Assembly: GCA_015680685.1 (NCBI GenBank) | Contig: MNCI01008033.1 | Coordinates: 686,962 to 742,442 of the forward strand | Length of the DNA stretch: 55,481 bases | Direction of reading: 5' to 3' | DNA from: Gnetum montanum | Lineage: Eukaryota; Streptophyta; Gnetopsida; Gnetales; Gnetaceae | Shown here: piece by piece, positions 44,023-54,064 of the stretch | Numbering within the stretch: the first letter of the stretch is position 1 | How the letters are laid out: every line of letters starts with the position of its first letter | Notes under the pieces: model-generated | What the model was told of the DNA's origin: nothing | Seen by the model: only the letters and a program-made list of their open reading frames with translations | Databases searched by the model: none | Translations under genes and position numbers: made by a program

Positions 44023-46080
44023 AAAACTCATCCTCGAGTGAAGAAAAAGAGGAACAAGTTCTTTACAATATAACATATTGAGTAGGCATGGGATTATTGA
44101 CTAATATGACAAACTAACTCAAATGAAATAGACATATAGACTTTGAGTACCCAAGTGTATAGAATTACAATTGTTACAACATTGGATGTTCATGAGAGAA
44201 GGAGTGAGCACCCTAGAGAATATTGACATCCAACACCTCTTGGCAGTAGGAGAATGAGAGACAGAGAAAAGATCCTTTGATCATGAATGGTCCTCATTAT
44301 GTGGTATTGTTGTATCATCCTTGGTGAAGATAGTCCTACCTCCAGTCCATACTTCCCACTGCAATCATAAGAGGATCATGAATTAGTATGTGATGTGTAA
44401 CACATAGTGATTAAATGCCTTGTCTCATCAGTGGTTACACTCAACTAAGTTGTGATTGCGGTAGATTGGTTTCTTTGAGTAGTGTTAGTAGGAAGGTTGA
44501 CAAATAGGGTAAAATAGATAAGCGGTCCACTAGATTGGAAAAACATTTAACACAAGGAAATATTTGAAGAGGGTATAAGAATTAACAATAATAAAAAGAA
44601 AAGTTCACTTGAAAAATATTGTGAAAATGTGCACAATTGGATGTCATTGATGGGGTAAATGAAAAAGAATTTGATTGTGAAAATTTCTAAGGGTAAAGAA
44701 CTTAACTAACCCAACCAAAAGATATGCAGGTGAGCCCTCCCCAAAGTAGGCACAGGCCTTTTATGCCCTTACATAACTTTAAATCAAAGAGATCATGGAC
44801 TTAGTGGATGATTAATGGTTACAAAAGGTTAAGTACAAAAACCCAAAAGTAACTAACTAACTAAGAATTCCAACACATCAAACTAGGACATCGAACCAAA
44901 ACATGAAACTAATAGTGAGGTGGAACATGGAAAGCATAGATGGATAAGAGAGAGATAGAGTGGAATGGAGTTCCAAATTATGATCACATGAAGTCCCTTG
45001 TGGATTTTTTGGTTAAATGACTTTATAGGATCCATCCTTAGTCCAAATCAAAACCAGCCACTTTTAGTGACTTCACAGCGACATTCTAAGACCAATCAAT
45101 CCCTTAAGACACAAGAGTGCTCCCATAGAACAACCACCATTTCAAATTAGAGAAGAAGTAGGAAGTGAGGAAGGGCCTTATTTAGAGGAGATAAGTCCCA
45201 TAACCAGTGCTTGTAGACCATTTATTCTATCTAATGGGTGTGCTTTGAATTTCCATTATTTTATTTTTTGAAATGGGAACCACACCATGCAAAGACACAT
45301 GCATTTATTTTATCCAAGGGGTGTGCTTTGAATTCTCATCATTTTTTCTCCTTTTTTTTATGAGAAACACACCATGCAAGGATATATACATTTATTTTAT
45401 CCAAGGGGTGTGCTCTGAATTCTCATCATTTTTTTGATGAGAACCACACCATGTAAGAACTTATTCAACTTTCTTTATTGATTGGCATGAAATAGTAAGA
45501 AATTCATGGAAACACGCATGCACCTAGGCAAATAGAAAAGTACAAAGAATACCAAATCCCCTTGAAGCCACACCTTGTTCAAACCTTTGAATCCTTTTCA
45601 ATTATGGAAACTACCAAGGTCACAAATTTATTAAAATTTTATTAATGAAAAAGGAACTTCATGTTTTCAAAACAAGGAAAACCATAGAGTGTGTGGATGG
45701 ATGGATGTTATGGACTTACTACTCATTACATGAAAAAGAAACCATGTCTTAATTATTTGTAATGAAATTCAAAGCTAGAAATCAAACACCAACAATAAAA
45801 TAACAAAAATAGTACATACCACCATCAAGTAATGCATTACCAATTGTACCTAGCACTTATTAACAAAAAAATTAGAAAATCACATCAAATAAAAGAAAAT
45901 ATAGAAGAAACTATAAATTATTCAAGAAATATCAAATGTACCAATGATAGTGTAAAACAAAAATTAGAAAAGATTAATAACATAAAAACAAAAAGATGTA
46001 AAACAAAGAACATGTAAAACAAAAAGTTGTAAAATGAAAAATATGAAAAACAAAAAAAAGTTGAAAAATTGAAGAGCCAC
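44023..46080 (-). other. Noncoding 3' region of copy C (no 3' ORF)
   Basis: About 2 kb without a recognisable protein. The part 44600-46080 aligns with copy B 25860-27150. The 3' ORF of B and D, which should lie between about 44200 and 44450, is absent. It contains the triplicated hairpin at 45236-45450. Confidence 0.7.
45236..45450 (-). repeat. Three tandem hairpin units (~85 bp period), copy C
   Basis: Units at 45236-45286, 45320-45373 and 45407-45450. Each runs from GGTGTG to CACACC. In units 2 and 3 the inner arms are TTCTCAT and ATGAGAA; in unit 1 they are TTTCCATT and AAATGGGAA. Unit 3 has a perfect 9-bp inner stem TTCTCATCA / TGATGAGAA around a T run. Copy B has one unit. Confidence 0.8.
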
Positions 46081-47215
46081 TTGAATGATTAGCATGGTTG
46101 GTCATCTCTCCCATGAATAAGTTGAAAATAGGAGACTCAAAATATGGAGCATGGTTGTCAAGTTTATAGATCATCATGGCCCTTGAAGGAAAAGTTTCAT
46201 AAATGATATAAGGTCCTTTGCACAATGTCTGAAGCTTAGTTCATTAAGGTATTTGTGTGAGGTTCCAGTAAAGAACCTTATCTCCTAACTAAAATTTGAC
46301 TTTTCTAATTTTTAGTTCATGACACTTTTTGTTATAGGCCTTGTGCAACTTGTTAGATGATAAGGCTACTAATCAATTTTTGTCTAGCAGATTGAGATTA
46401 ATTAGTCTTTCTTTTTGGGCTAAACTTAAGTCAAGGTTAAGGTCATAAGCTATTGAAAGTGTATGGCATTTAAATTGAATAGGAAGTAATGGTAGTTTGT
46501 CATTCACAAGGTCATAGGGAGAGTAGCCTATAGGAAGTTTTCCAAGTTGAGTGGTAGGCCCAAAGGGCATCATTCAATTTTGTGCTCTAATCCTTCCTAT
46601 ACTTGCTAATAGTTCTTGTTAGTATTCTTGTGATTTCCCTATTGGTAACATTACCTTGACTGTTAGCTTGGGGATGGTAAGGTGTTGTGAGTTTGTGTTC
46701 AGCCTCCAAGCATTGCATGAGCTTTCAAAAAGTAGTGCCTATAAAATGAGTTCCATTATTAGAAATTAATGCACATGGCATACCAAACCTATTTACAATA
46801 TTTTGTTGTACAAATTTATTAGCAGTAGAGGATGTATAGTCGATGACGGCTGCTACTTCTACCCATTTCATATAATAATTAACAGTGACTATGATGTACA
46901 CCTTTCCATTTGACAGGGGCATGATGGGACCCATGAAATCAATGCCCCAAATGTCGAATGGTTCTAATGGTTGAAACCATTGTTGAGGTTCCTCCATTTG
47001 AGTAGTCATTCCACCATCTCATTGGCATCATTCACAAGAGTGGATAAAATGGTGAGCATCCCTAAAGAGCATTGGCTAATAGTACCCTACCATCAAGATT
47101 TTAGTGGCTATGCATCTCCCAACATAGTATCGTCTACAAGGACTTTCATGAGGATCTTAGAGAATGCATAGTTGATCAGCATCATAGATACACCAGTGAA
47201 TCATGTCATTGATGC
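45990..47215 (-). pseudogene. Athila-like integrase, copy C
   Basis: On minus: FDIWGIDFMGPIMPLSNGKVYI (first catalytic Asp kept), NYYMKWVEVAAVIDYTS, NRFGMPCALISNNGTHFI (second Asp is Asn), YHPQANSQGNVTNREI (the catalytic Glu of QVEVTN is Asn). Then LNDALWAYHSTW in broken form, and the open piece 46573-46373 with MMPFGPTTQLGKLPIGYSPY, HTLSIAYDLNLDLSLAQKER. The C-terminal domain ends with GPYIIYETFPSRAMMIYKLD near 46180. Two of three catalytic acids are lost. Confidence 0.85.
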
Positions 47216-47379
47216 ACACTTTGTAGAGGTGTTTGTTGATCTCCATGAAATGCTTTACCTAGTGAAGAGACTACTATTTCTTCTAGTGGTCCAACCCTTA
47301 TGGCATTTCCTGAGTGAGAAGATAGGTGAGAATTTTATCATACCATTTTGGCTCATTAGGCATTTGTTCATTTATTACT

Positions 47380-47720
47380 CTAGTAAAAGAGTTCATTAGG
47401 AAATGTTTCAAATAATGGGCTTTTATCCTCTTTTTCATCCCATCGCAACCAAGACAAGTGATTAGTGACCACATTCTTAGTGCTCTTTTGATCTACCCTT
47501 GAAAGATCAAATTCTTGCAAGATCACTAACCACTGTATGACATGGGGGTTCACCATTGGTTTCTTCATTAGGAAGCAAATGGCACTATGATTAGTGTGCA
47601 CAAACACCTTGTATCTAAGAAAACAATGTCTAACCTTCTCTAGAGCAAACACCACCGTCATCAATTCTTTTTTTGTAGTGGTGTAGTTCAATTGTGCACC
47701 CACAATGCTTCGGCTAGCAT
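47380..47720 (-). pseudogene. Athila-like RNase H, copy C
   Basis: An open stretch of 107 codons (47703-47380): GAQLNYTTTKKELMTVVFAL, EKVRHCFLRYKVFVHTNHSA (YTDH now HTNH), MKKPMVNPHVIQWLVILQEF, ENVV-like NVVTNHLSWL (Asp of ADHLS now Asn). It is the longest unbroken gypsy-domain frame in this element. Loss of two aspartates in the D-E-D-D set suggests no activity. It also covers the join to the integrase linker. Confidence 0.9.
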
Positions 47721-47959
47721 AGTGGATATAGTATGCATGTTTCTTGCCATCTAACTATGTCAACATAGCTTCTAAAGCATAATTCAATGCATTTTTCATG
47801 ATGTGGAATGGTCTAAACTAGTCTAGTGCTTATAGGATTGGGATTGCTACAAGCTTTTCCTTTAGTTGTTGGAATGCTTTCCCACACTTTGTGGTCCAAA
47901 AAAAGGGAGCATATTTCTCTGTTAGCTTAATTAATGGTCTTGTGATCTTAGAGAAATTA

Positions 47960-48690
47960 TCTATAAATAATTATTAGTAGCCAATGTGTCCAAGGAATGA
48001 TTGAACATCTTTAACTATTTCCAGCTGGTGGGTTATTCCTTGGATAATCCTTATTTTTTCAAGGTCTGCCTCAATTCTTGCTTGTGACATTTTGTGCCCC
48101 AACACAATGCCCTCTTGGATCATGAGGTGACTTTTTTGCCAATTGAGTTGTAAGTTGGTTTCAAAACACCATTTTAGCACTTTCTTAAAGTGGTTCAAGG
48201 CTTGCTAAAATGTAGCTCCATAGATGGAGAAGTCATCTATGAAGACTTCTACATCACTACCAATCTGCTATTGAAAGATGCTCAAGACTAGGTGTTGAAA
48301 TGCGGTAGGAGCATTGCATAGACCAAACGACATCTTATGATATGTAAAAGTCCCCCAAGGACTCATGAGTGTTGTTTTTTTTTGTCCTTTAGTGCAATTT
48401 GAATTTGTCTATAGCCACTATAACCGTCTAGGAAGCTATAGTAGCAATGCCCTGATATTGTGTCAAGCACTTGGTCAACAAATGGCAATAGAAAGTGATC
48501 CTTGAATGTTTTCATATTCAACAACCTAAAATCAATGGAGACCTACCACTTACTACCTTTCTTCGGTACAATCATGAGTGGACTAACCCACTTGCTATCT
48601 ACAATGGGATAGATGAATCCTAGCTTGAGGAGTCACTTGATTTCCTCCTTGATGATTTGCTTTAATTTGGGGTTCAATCACCTTTGCTAT
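47960..48690 (-). pseudogene. Athila-like reverse transcriptase, copy C, catalytic Asp pair kept
   Basis: On minus: LGFIHPIVDSKWVSPLMIVP, KKGSKW, IDFRLLN, HFLLPFVDQVLDTISGHCYY, SFLDGYSGYRQIQI, and then, after a frameshift near 48380 and a T-run, the catalytic strand VEVFIDDFSIYG with both aspartates (48232-48237). The thumb piece 48198-47974 is open: KWCFETNLQLNWQKSHLMI, GIVLGHKMSQARIEADLEK, VQSFLGHIGY. The motif Y/F-I-D-D-F-S-(I/V)-Y-G is typical of the Athila lineage. Broken by frameshift and stops. Confidence 0.9.
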
Positions 48691-48699
48691 CATTTTGGC

Positions 48700-49810
48700 T
48701 TCATAGCCAAGTTGGTGTAAATGTGATGCTAGCATATCTTAGTATCAATCCCTATGAGTTTAGGATATGACTAAGTAAAAGTTGTTAACCATCTTTCAAC
48801 TACTTTCAATAGCATCTCTTTCTATTCTAGAGTAAGTTTTTCATTGATTATAACTGACTTCTTATTTTTTAAAAATACATATTTCATCCCAGCTAGTAAC
48901 ATTTTTAGTTTAAGGGATTTTTGGTTGAAGTTCTTAGGAATTTCCAACTCTCCTCAATAGGTATCATCATTTATATCATCAAAGAGTTGATGATGAACTT
49001 ACTCAAGTTCATCCATGCTTGTAACATATTTACATGTTAGGCTCTTAGTTGGTTCCATGCACAGTGTGCTGCTTTTTGAATTAGTAGTCAGTCACTAGGT
49101 GCCCTCCTGTTTTGTAGCTACTACATACAAACATTGTTGAATTTCTATTTCTGACACACACTGCTTGCATGTAGAGATAGATGCTTGCTTTATGGTCCAA
49201 AGTTTCTACACATAATTACACTTGCTATCACTATATGCAATTCATGAAACTCTCTTACTTTTTATCTTTCTAAGTGAATTTTCTTTAGAGATCTCTAGGG
49301 AAAAATATCATATGCCCATTCATACATCTACCATGCTTAGCCATACCCTTCCCATTATGATTGAAAAGTACCCTTTGCAGTTCTCCACTTTGATTACTAG
49401 GAAATTAGCAAGATACGAACACCCATGGATAGTGGTTACAATGTCTTCTACTAGTTCCAATGGAATAGTGATGGAATAGTCTACCAATTCCAATCTGATG
49501 TTGCTCTTCTTAAGAGAAGGTAGGTTCTAAGTAGTGTACATCTCATGAAAAATCAAATTAACACTAGAACCGGAATTGAGAAGAGCCTTGCATGGTTCAT
49601 TCCCAGCAATTTGAAAATAAATTAGAGGACTTCCAAGATCAGGTAATTTCATGGGAAGTTTTTTTGCATAGATCCAATCAGACATAGTGTGAGTAAGCAT
49701 TACAGTATGGATCCTTGGCAAAGTTTGGTTTGAAGGAGGTCTAAAGGAATTGGATATGAAGAAAGAGGAAGGAGTAGGGTTGTCAACTATAGGTGTAGGT
49801 CAAGGCTTAG
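48700..49810 (-). pseudogene. Athila-like protease and linker, copy C
   Basis: The open piece 49721-49527 reads HTVMLTHTMSDWIYAKKLPM, GSPLIYFQIAGNEPCKALLN, then SGSSVNLIFHEMYTT. The catalytic triad is Asn-Ser-Gly instead of Asp-Ser-Gly (AAC for GAC). On minus after 49500 come PLELVEDIV-like and FLVIKVENCKGYFSIIMGRV-like segments, homologous to B and D. The linker to RT (49100-48700) is broken. Inactive by the Asp loss. Confidence 0.8.
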
Positions 49811-49899
49811 GTGGACTACAGGGTTGAAAGAAATGTCTTTACTTTGATTGGGCAATCGACCCCTCTAATTGATGATTGGATTACAAATTAAGAGCCCTT

Positions 49900-52246
49900 G
49901 TAGCATTGCATTGTTGTGGTTGAGCAGACAATTCATCCTACATTGGTGGAGTAGGTGGTAGCTATGCAACTAGAGGAGGAGTGTGTGCAAGGATAGGATA
50001 AGGATAAGGATAGGAGGTGGTATCCCTTCTTTCATGTGAAGAAGGAGTTTGATAGTAATCAGGAGGATGGTAGTAAGGCTAAATATTAGAAACATGACTA
50101 GAAAATTCACATGGAGACATGGGTTGCTAAACGTTGTAATCATATGGATTAGGCTATTGGTAAGGGTATTTTTGCCTTGGTGGCACAAGCGCCCATGATT
50201 GTGGTTGCTACCATTATTGTTACTATTCGTATGGTTGTAGTGGATCTCCACTTAAATAATATGGTTGTTTCTCATAAAATTGCCTAAGATTACCTTGAGG
50301 ATAAGGTAACCTTCTAGATATTTTCTTTTGTGTAAGTCGTGAATGTAAGGCATACACCCTAGACTCCTAAAGATGTGACATAATGGGGAAACATCCCTTA
50401 GGATGTTCATACTAGCAAATATCACATCCATGATCATCATCTGATTCAGTGTCTTCCACCTCTTCTATTATAGCAATTTTTCCTTTGCCTTTGTAATATG
50501 CACATTCAACTTCTTTGTGCCTCTTACACTTATGATGACTACCTTGTTCTCAGGACTCTTCAGCAATTTTGAGGACAACTTGAAATTAGCTATCCATGGA
50601 GTCCATAAACTAATAAACCTTGGCTATAAATTCAAATTAGAATTGTTGAAGTGGCAAGGCTTTCATATGCATTCCCTCATCAAATATGGATTTGTCCTTA
50701 TTGTCAAAGAATCAAACCTTCCACTTGTGGATGGAAGGATCGCAGTTGTACTCCTCTACACTTTCTCTTTTCTAATTTTGCCCTCCTCTTTAGCTACCTA
50801 CTCTATTAACCTTTATACCTGATGGGTAGTTAGTTCTAATAATCATCCTTGGGCATAGACACCAAGGGTTTTCCTTGTTTCATTACGAAGCCCATCTACA
50901 ATGTGGTGGATTTGAGCCAATTGAGAATAACCATGGCCAGGGCATTTATGCATCAAGGCATAGTATTAGCCAATGGTGGCATCCAAGGGTTTGTGTGCTT
51001 CTTTCTTCTACCCTTGAATTTTCTTCCTTAAGTTGGAAACCTGGGAGTACATTTGATACTTATCATTAAACATTTCAAGCATGGTACTCCATCATCTGAT
51101 AGATTCTATTTCTAAGGATCAATACCAGTTCTCTACTTCTTTGATGAGTGTCTTGGGAAACAACTTCAGTTTCTACCACTTGTTCTCTATGTTTTGCAAG
51201 GCACATGCATCTTGAAAATCTTGAAGATGATTCTGCAAATCAGAGATATATCCTCCTTCAAATCAAAGAATATTGTTCATGTCTAATCGTTTAATCTGAC
51301 TATCTTTCACATGCCTTGTTGGAATTCTAACTACCTCTACAATGTTAAGCATACTTCAGGTAGCAAATAGAGGCTCATCATGGCCTTGATCAAGATTCCC
51401 TATGATGCCATTTACTACCTCTTCATTCATGGCAATGTGCCTCTCTTGAACATCTGCATCTTTGATCTTGCCTATCTCAATCGTCCCCTTGATTATTGTG
51501 GTCTCGTCAGTCATTGCACTTATTTCACTTATCTCCATCATGATCTTGCCTTCTACAGTCATGGTCAGAGCCAGAAGAAGAAGAAGATGACAAAGGAAAA
51601 TAGGAAGGAGAATCAGCATCATCATAGTGCCTACTACCATCTCTTCGGTGATCACGACCATGATCACAATCATGCTTCCTGCTAGCATCCCTATCTTGAC
51701 TTGCCCCTCTAGATTCATCTTTGTCATTAGATCCCTTAGTACCAAACCTAGAATTGTGAATTGTGGAGTGAAAATTCTAGTTTTAACCTCCATTAGTGAA
51801 GTTAAAGAGAGGAGCATCATTAAGTGGAAAACCCCAAAATAAGGGTTCCCACTAGCTTATTAGTACAATAGGAACAGAGAATCATTAAGCCCTTTTCCCT
51901 TCAAAAATTCATAGTGCTACTCTAGCTATCGATCCCATAAGCGTTGTGCTTCATTGAGATGATAATCCTTGGTGTCGACATCCTTGACAATATATTCCCC
52001 ATGGTGGTCTTGAAGACCACATCGTGCAAGCATTTGATAGAGCATTGCAAGAGTAGCATGATCGGGCAGCAACACAATGTTGCCCTTCATGTCATGCCAC
52101 CACAGCTGTTCATCGTACTGTAGGATGAAGGTGAAGTTTGGCACACACTCATCAAGATGAGTATATGTAATTCAATACTATTAAGGCTTTGCTGGATAAA
52201 CACTATCACGCTTGGGTGGAGAAGCACTCCCGTGAGAAGAAGACAT
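49900..52246 (-). pseudogene. Athila-like gag, copy C
   Basis: Start ATG at 52246 (MSSSHGSASPPKRDS), 141 bases from the primer site. The family-specific N-terminal domain is open in 52144-51926: MPNFTFILQYDEQLWWHDMK, GNIVLLPDHATLAMLYQMLA, CGLQDHHGEYIVKDVDTKDY. A Ser/Asp/His linker (around 51550-51660) follows, then the capsid region in broken frames. At 50400-50445 lies the zinc motif C-D-I-C-x3-H-x3-C in ESDDDHGCDIC...HPKGCF, followed by SRVYALHS. A Gln/Tyr/His/Pro-rich tail (49970-50300) leads to protease. Confidence 0.8.
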
Positions 52247-52386
52247 TGTCAATTAACGAAACAAAAATCATAGTGTGCTGTGAGAATTTGTTGTAGTAAT
52301 TGTGAAATAAGATATCACTCTTAGGTTTGTTCCAATGATTTAAATACATTTCATTAGGTCTTATATAATTAATAAAAAAACAAAAA

Positions 52387-52406
52387 GGTCCCTAACAATG
52401 GTGCGA
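52387..52406 (-). other. Decayed primer-binding site, tRNA-Asp type (copy C)
   Basis: On minus TCGCACCATTGTTAGGGACC, one base from the LTR. It matches 12 of the first 18 bases of the tRNA-Asp complement TGGCGCCGTTGCCGGGGA; five of six differences are transitions. Confidence 0.75.
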
Positions 52407-52407
52407 A

Positions 52408-53243
52408 TAATGAGTGGTGAGATACCCTTATGCCCAACCATATGAATCACAAAGGCATTACGTGCCATTCGGTCGAATTCCATGGACCTATAGTTATCTC
52501 ATATACTAGTTCCTCTAGCAAGTGAAACAACATTGAGAATGTTCATTGTCTTTCCAACTACACTTGTGAGGCTTAAGGGTATGGTTTAAGTGTAATTGAG
52601 GTATCTGAATTTTTGTTGTTTTATATTTTATGGATGTAATTACCTACAACAAGAATAAGGGTAGATTAGATTGAAAACTAATGTCTATTGTCTATCTAGC
52701 CTAACACAAGTAACTGTCCCACTTTCCTAAAAACATCCTAAACACATATAGCACTACTGGGCTACAAAACGTTAAGCATTTCTAGGTTACCAAGTACTAT
52801 ATGAATGCTCAAAGTGGTCATGCTCATGTTCATTGATTGCTAAAAATAAATTATTTAATTAAATACATTAAAGTAAAGAATAAGAAAATAAAATGCAATA
52901 AGGAAAATGTTAAGCTATTCTCAGTGCTATAAGGATTGTCAAAAGAGTTTTTTTTATTCCCATCACACTACTATGTTAAGGTACATCAATGCTTGAACAA
53001 AGAACAGTACACACTTTAGACTCCTTCTGTGAACACTCAGAAAATATTCTAGCTCTAGGGAGAAGAAACAAAAAGATCTTCACTACCTTGCTTGAAAACT
53101 AAAAACTAACTAATGAAAAAAGCTTCCTAAAACTAGAGCCCAAGCATGGTATTTATAGACTCAAGGTATATACCCTGACGTTGGATCTAGGCCCCAACAT
53201 TGCGTACTCAATGTCACGGCCAACATCAAATGATGATTCATCA
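52408..53243 (-). repeat. 5' LTR of copy C (836 bp)
   Basis: Starts TAATGAGTGGTGAG (first TGATGA with one change) and ends GATGATTCATCA in + orientation. TATA box CTATAAATAC on minus at 53149-53158. Directly followed by the ATTAT duplication. Confidence 0.95.
53149..53158 (-). promoter_or_regulatory. TATA box of LTR C (5')
   Basis: CTATAAATAC on minus, about 85 bases into the LTR; would start element RNA in the 5' LTR. Confidence 0.65.
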
Positions 53244-53635
53244 ATTATGTATATGAATTTTAGATCCATCAACCTCATGTACTATGTTAGATTTAGGTTC
53301 ATCGATCCTTTAGTTCAAAATTTCTAACTTCATTAAACATTTAAATTTGTTTTTCCCGCCACTCAGGAATATGTTTGTTGGATCGATAATCTATTAATTT
53401 GGTAATTAGTTCAGTTTGGCCAATTTGAAATATGTCAATTTCAAACTTACTAAGAATTTGACATATGAATTTTAGACTCATCGACTTAACATATGAGTTT
53501 TAGACTCATCAATTTAGCAACAAATAAGTTTTAGATTCATCAATAGGTGGGTTTTAGACTCACTAAACATCCACTAACATGTGGGTCATAAACTCATTAA
53601 TTCATTCATTTGTTCGACTAATGGGTGTTGGTGAT
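53244..53635. other. Right flank of element C
   Basis: Noncoding. Continues the sequence interrupted at 43147. Contains the GTTTTAGACTCATC minisatellite described separately, with one more copy at 53262. Confidence 0.5.
53465..53562. repeat. Minisatellite of GTTTTAGACTCATCAA units
   Basis: ATTTTAGACTCATCGA, GTTTTAGACTCATCAA, GTTTTAGATTCATCAA and GTTTTAGACTCACTAA follow each other at about 27-32 base spacing. The first two are each preceded by CATATGA. Confidence 0.75.
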
Positions 53636-54064
53636 TGATGAAGCATCAAAGTGTCACATCAATGGATACCCATCGATGTGGCCTTATCAACTAATCCCTA
53701 TTGACAGGGCTGCATTGACGTAGCATTTGCTACATTTATCAGGCCTTGTCAAAGTAAATCCACAATAAAGTTTATAAATACGTGCTCACCCACCGTGTTT
53801 ATGGCATGTCTTGTCATAGGCTTAGTGAAGCTCTTACAATTTGTTCATTTGAAAGTTAGAATATTTTATGAGTACCCATAGTAGGAGTCAGAAAGTGTAT
53901 GGATCTTTATTCAAGCACTGATGTACCTAAGCATAGTAATGTGAATAACAATAAAGACAAGCCTTTTAATCAAACATTGTAGCACTTAGAAATAGATTAA
54001 ATATTTATTTATGCATTTAATGATTTATGTGCTTTTCTTTATTGCTTTAATTAATTAATTAGGT
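53636..54064 (+). repeat. Truncated Athila-like LTR E (+ strand)
   Basis: Starts TGATGAAGCATCAAAGTG and follows the U3 and R order of the family in + orientation, with the TATA-like TTATAAATAC at 53772-53781 and the late block ATTTATTTATGCATTTA. It stops at AATTAATTAATTAG, about halfway through the LTR, where a different sequence begins. No polypurine tract precedes it. Confidence 0.8.

Larger units (their letters stand above)
43143..53248 (-). mobile_element. Athila-like copy C, full length with target duplication ATTAT
   Basis: Body 43148-53243 (10.1 kb), flanked by ATTAT at 43143-43147 and 53244-53248. On minus: 5' LTR, tRNA-Asp primer site, gag, protease, RT, RNase H, integrase, noncoding region with three hairpins, polypurine tract, 3' LTR. 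It lacks the 3' ORF present in B and D. The LTR pair shares subtype blocks absent from B (AAGAATAAGGGTAGA, TTGAAAACTAATGTCTATTG) and looks more similar to each other than B's pair. Broken by many stops but the most complete copy for protein motifs. Confidence 0.95.

Noticed and set aside
45832-46017. A 61-codon Lys/Asn-rich frame on +
   Set aside because: AT-rich noncoding 3' part of copy C; antisense to the element and without similarity to anything.
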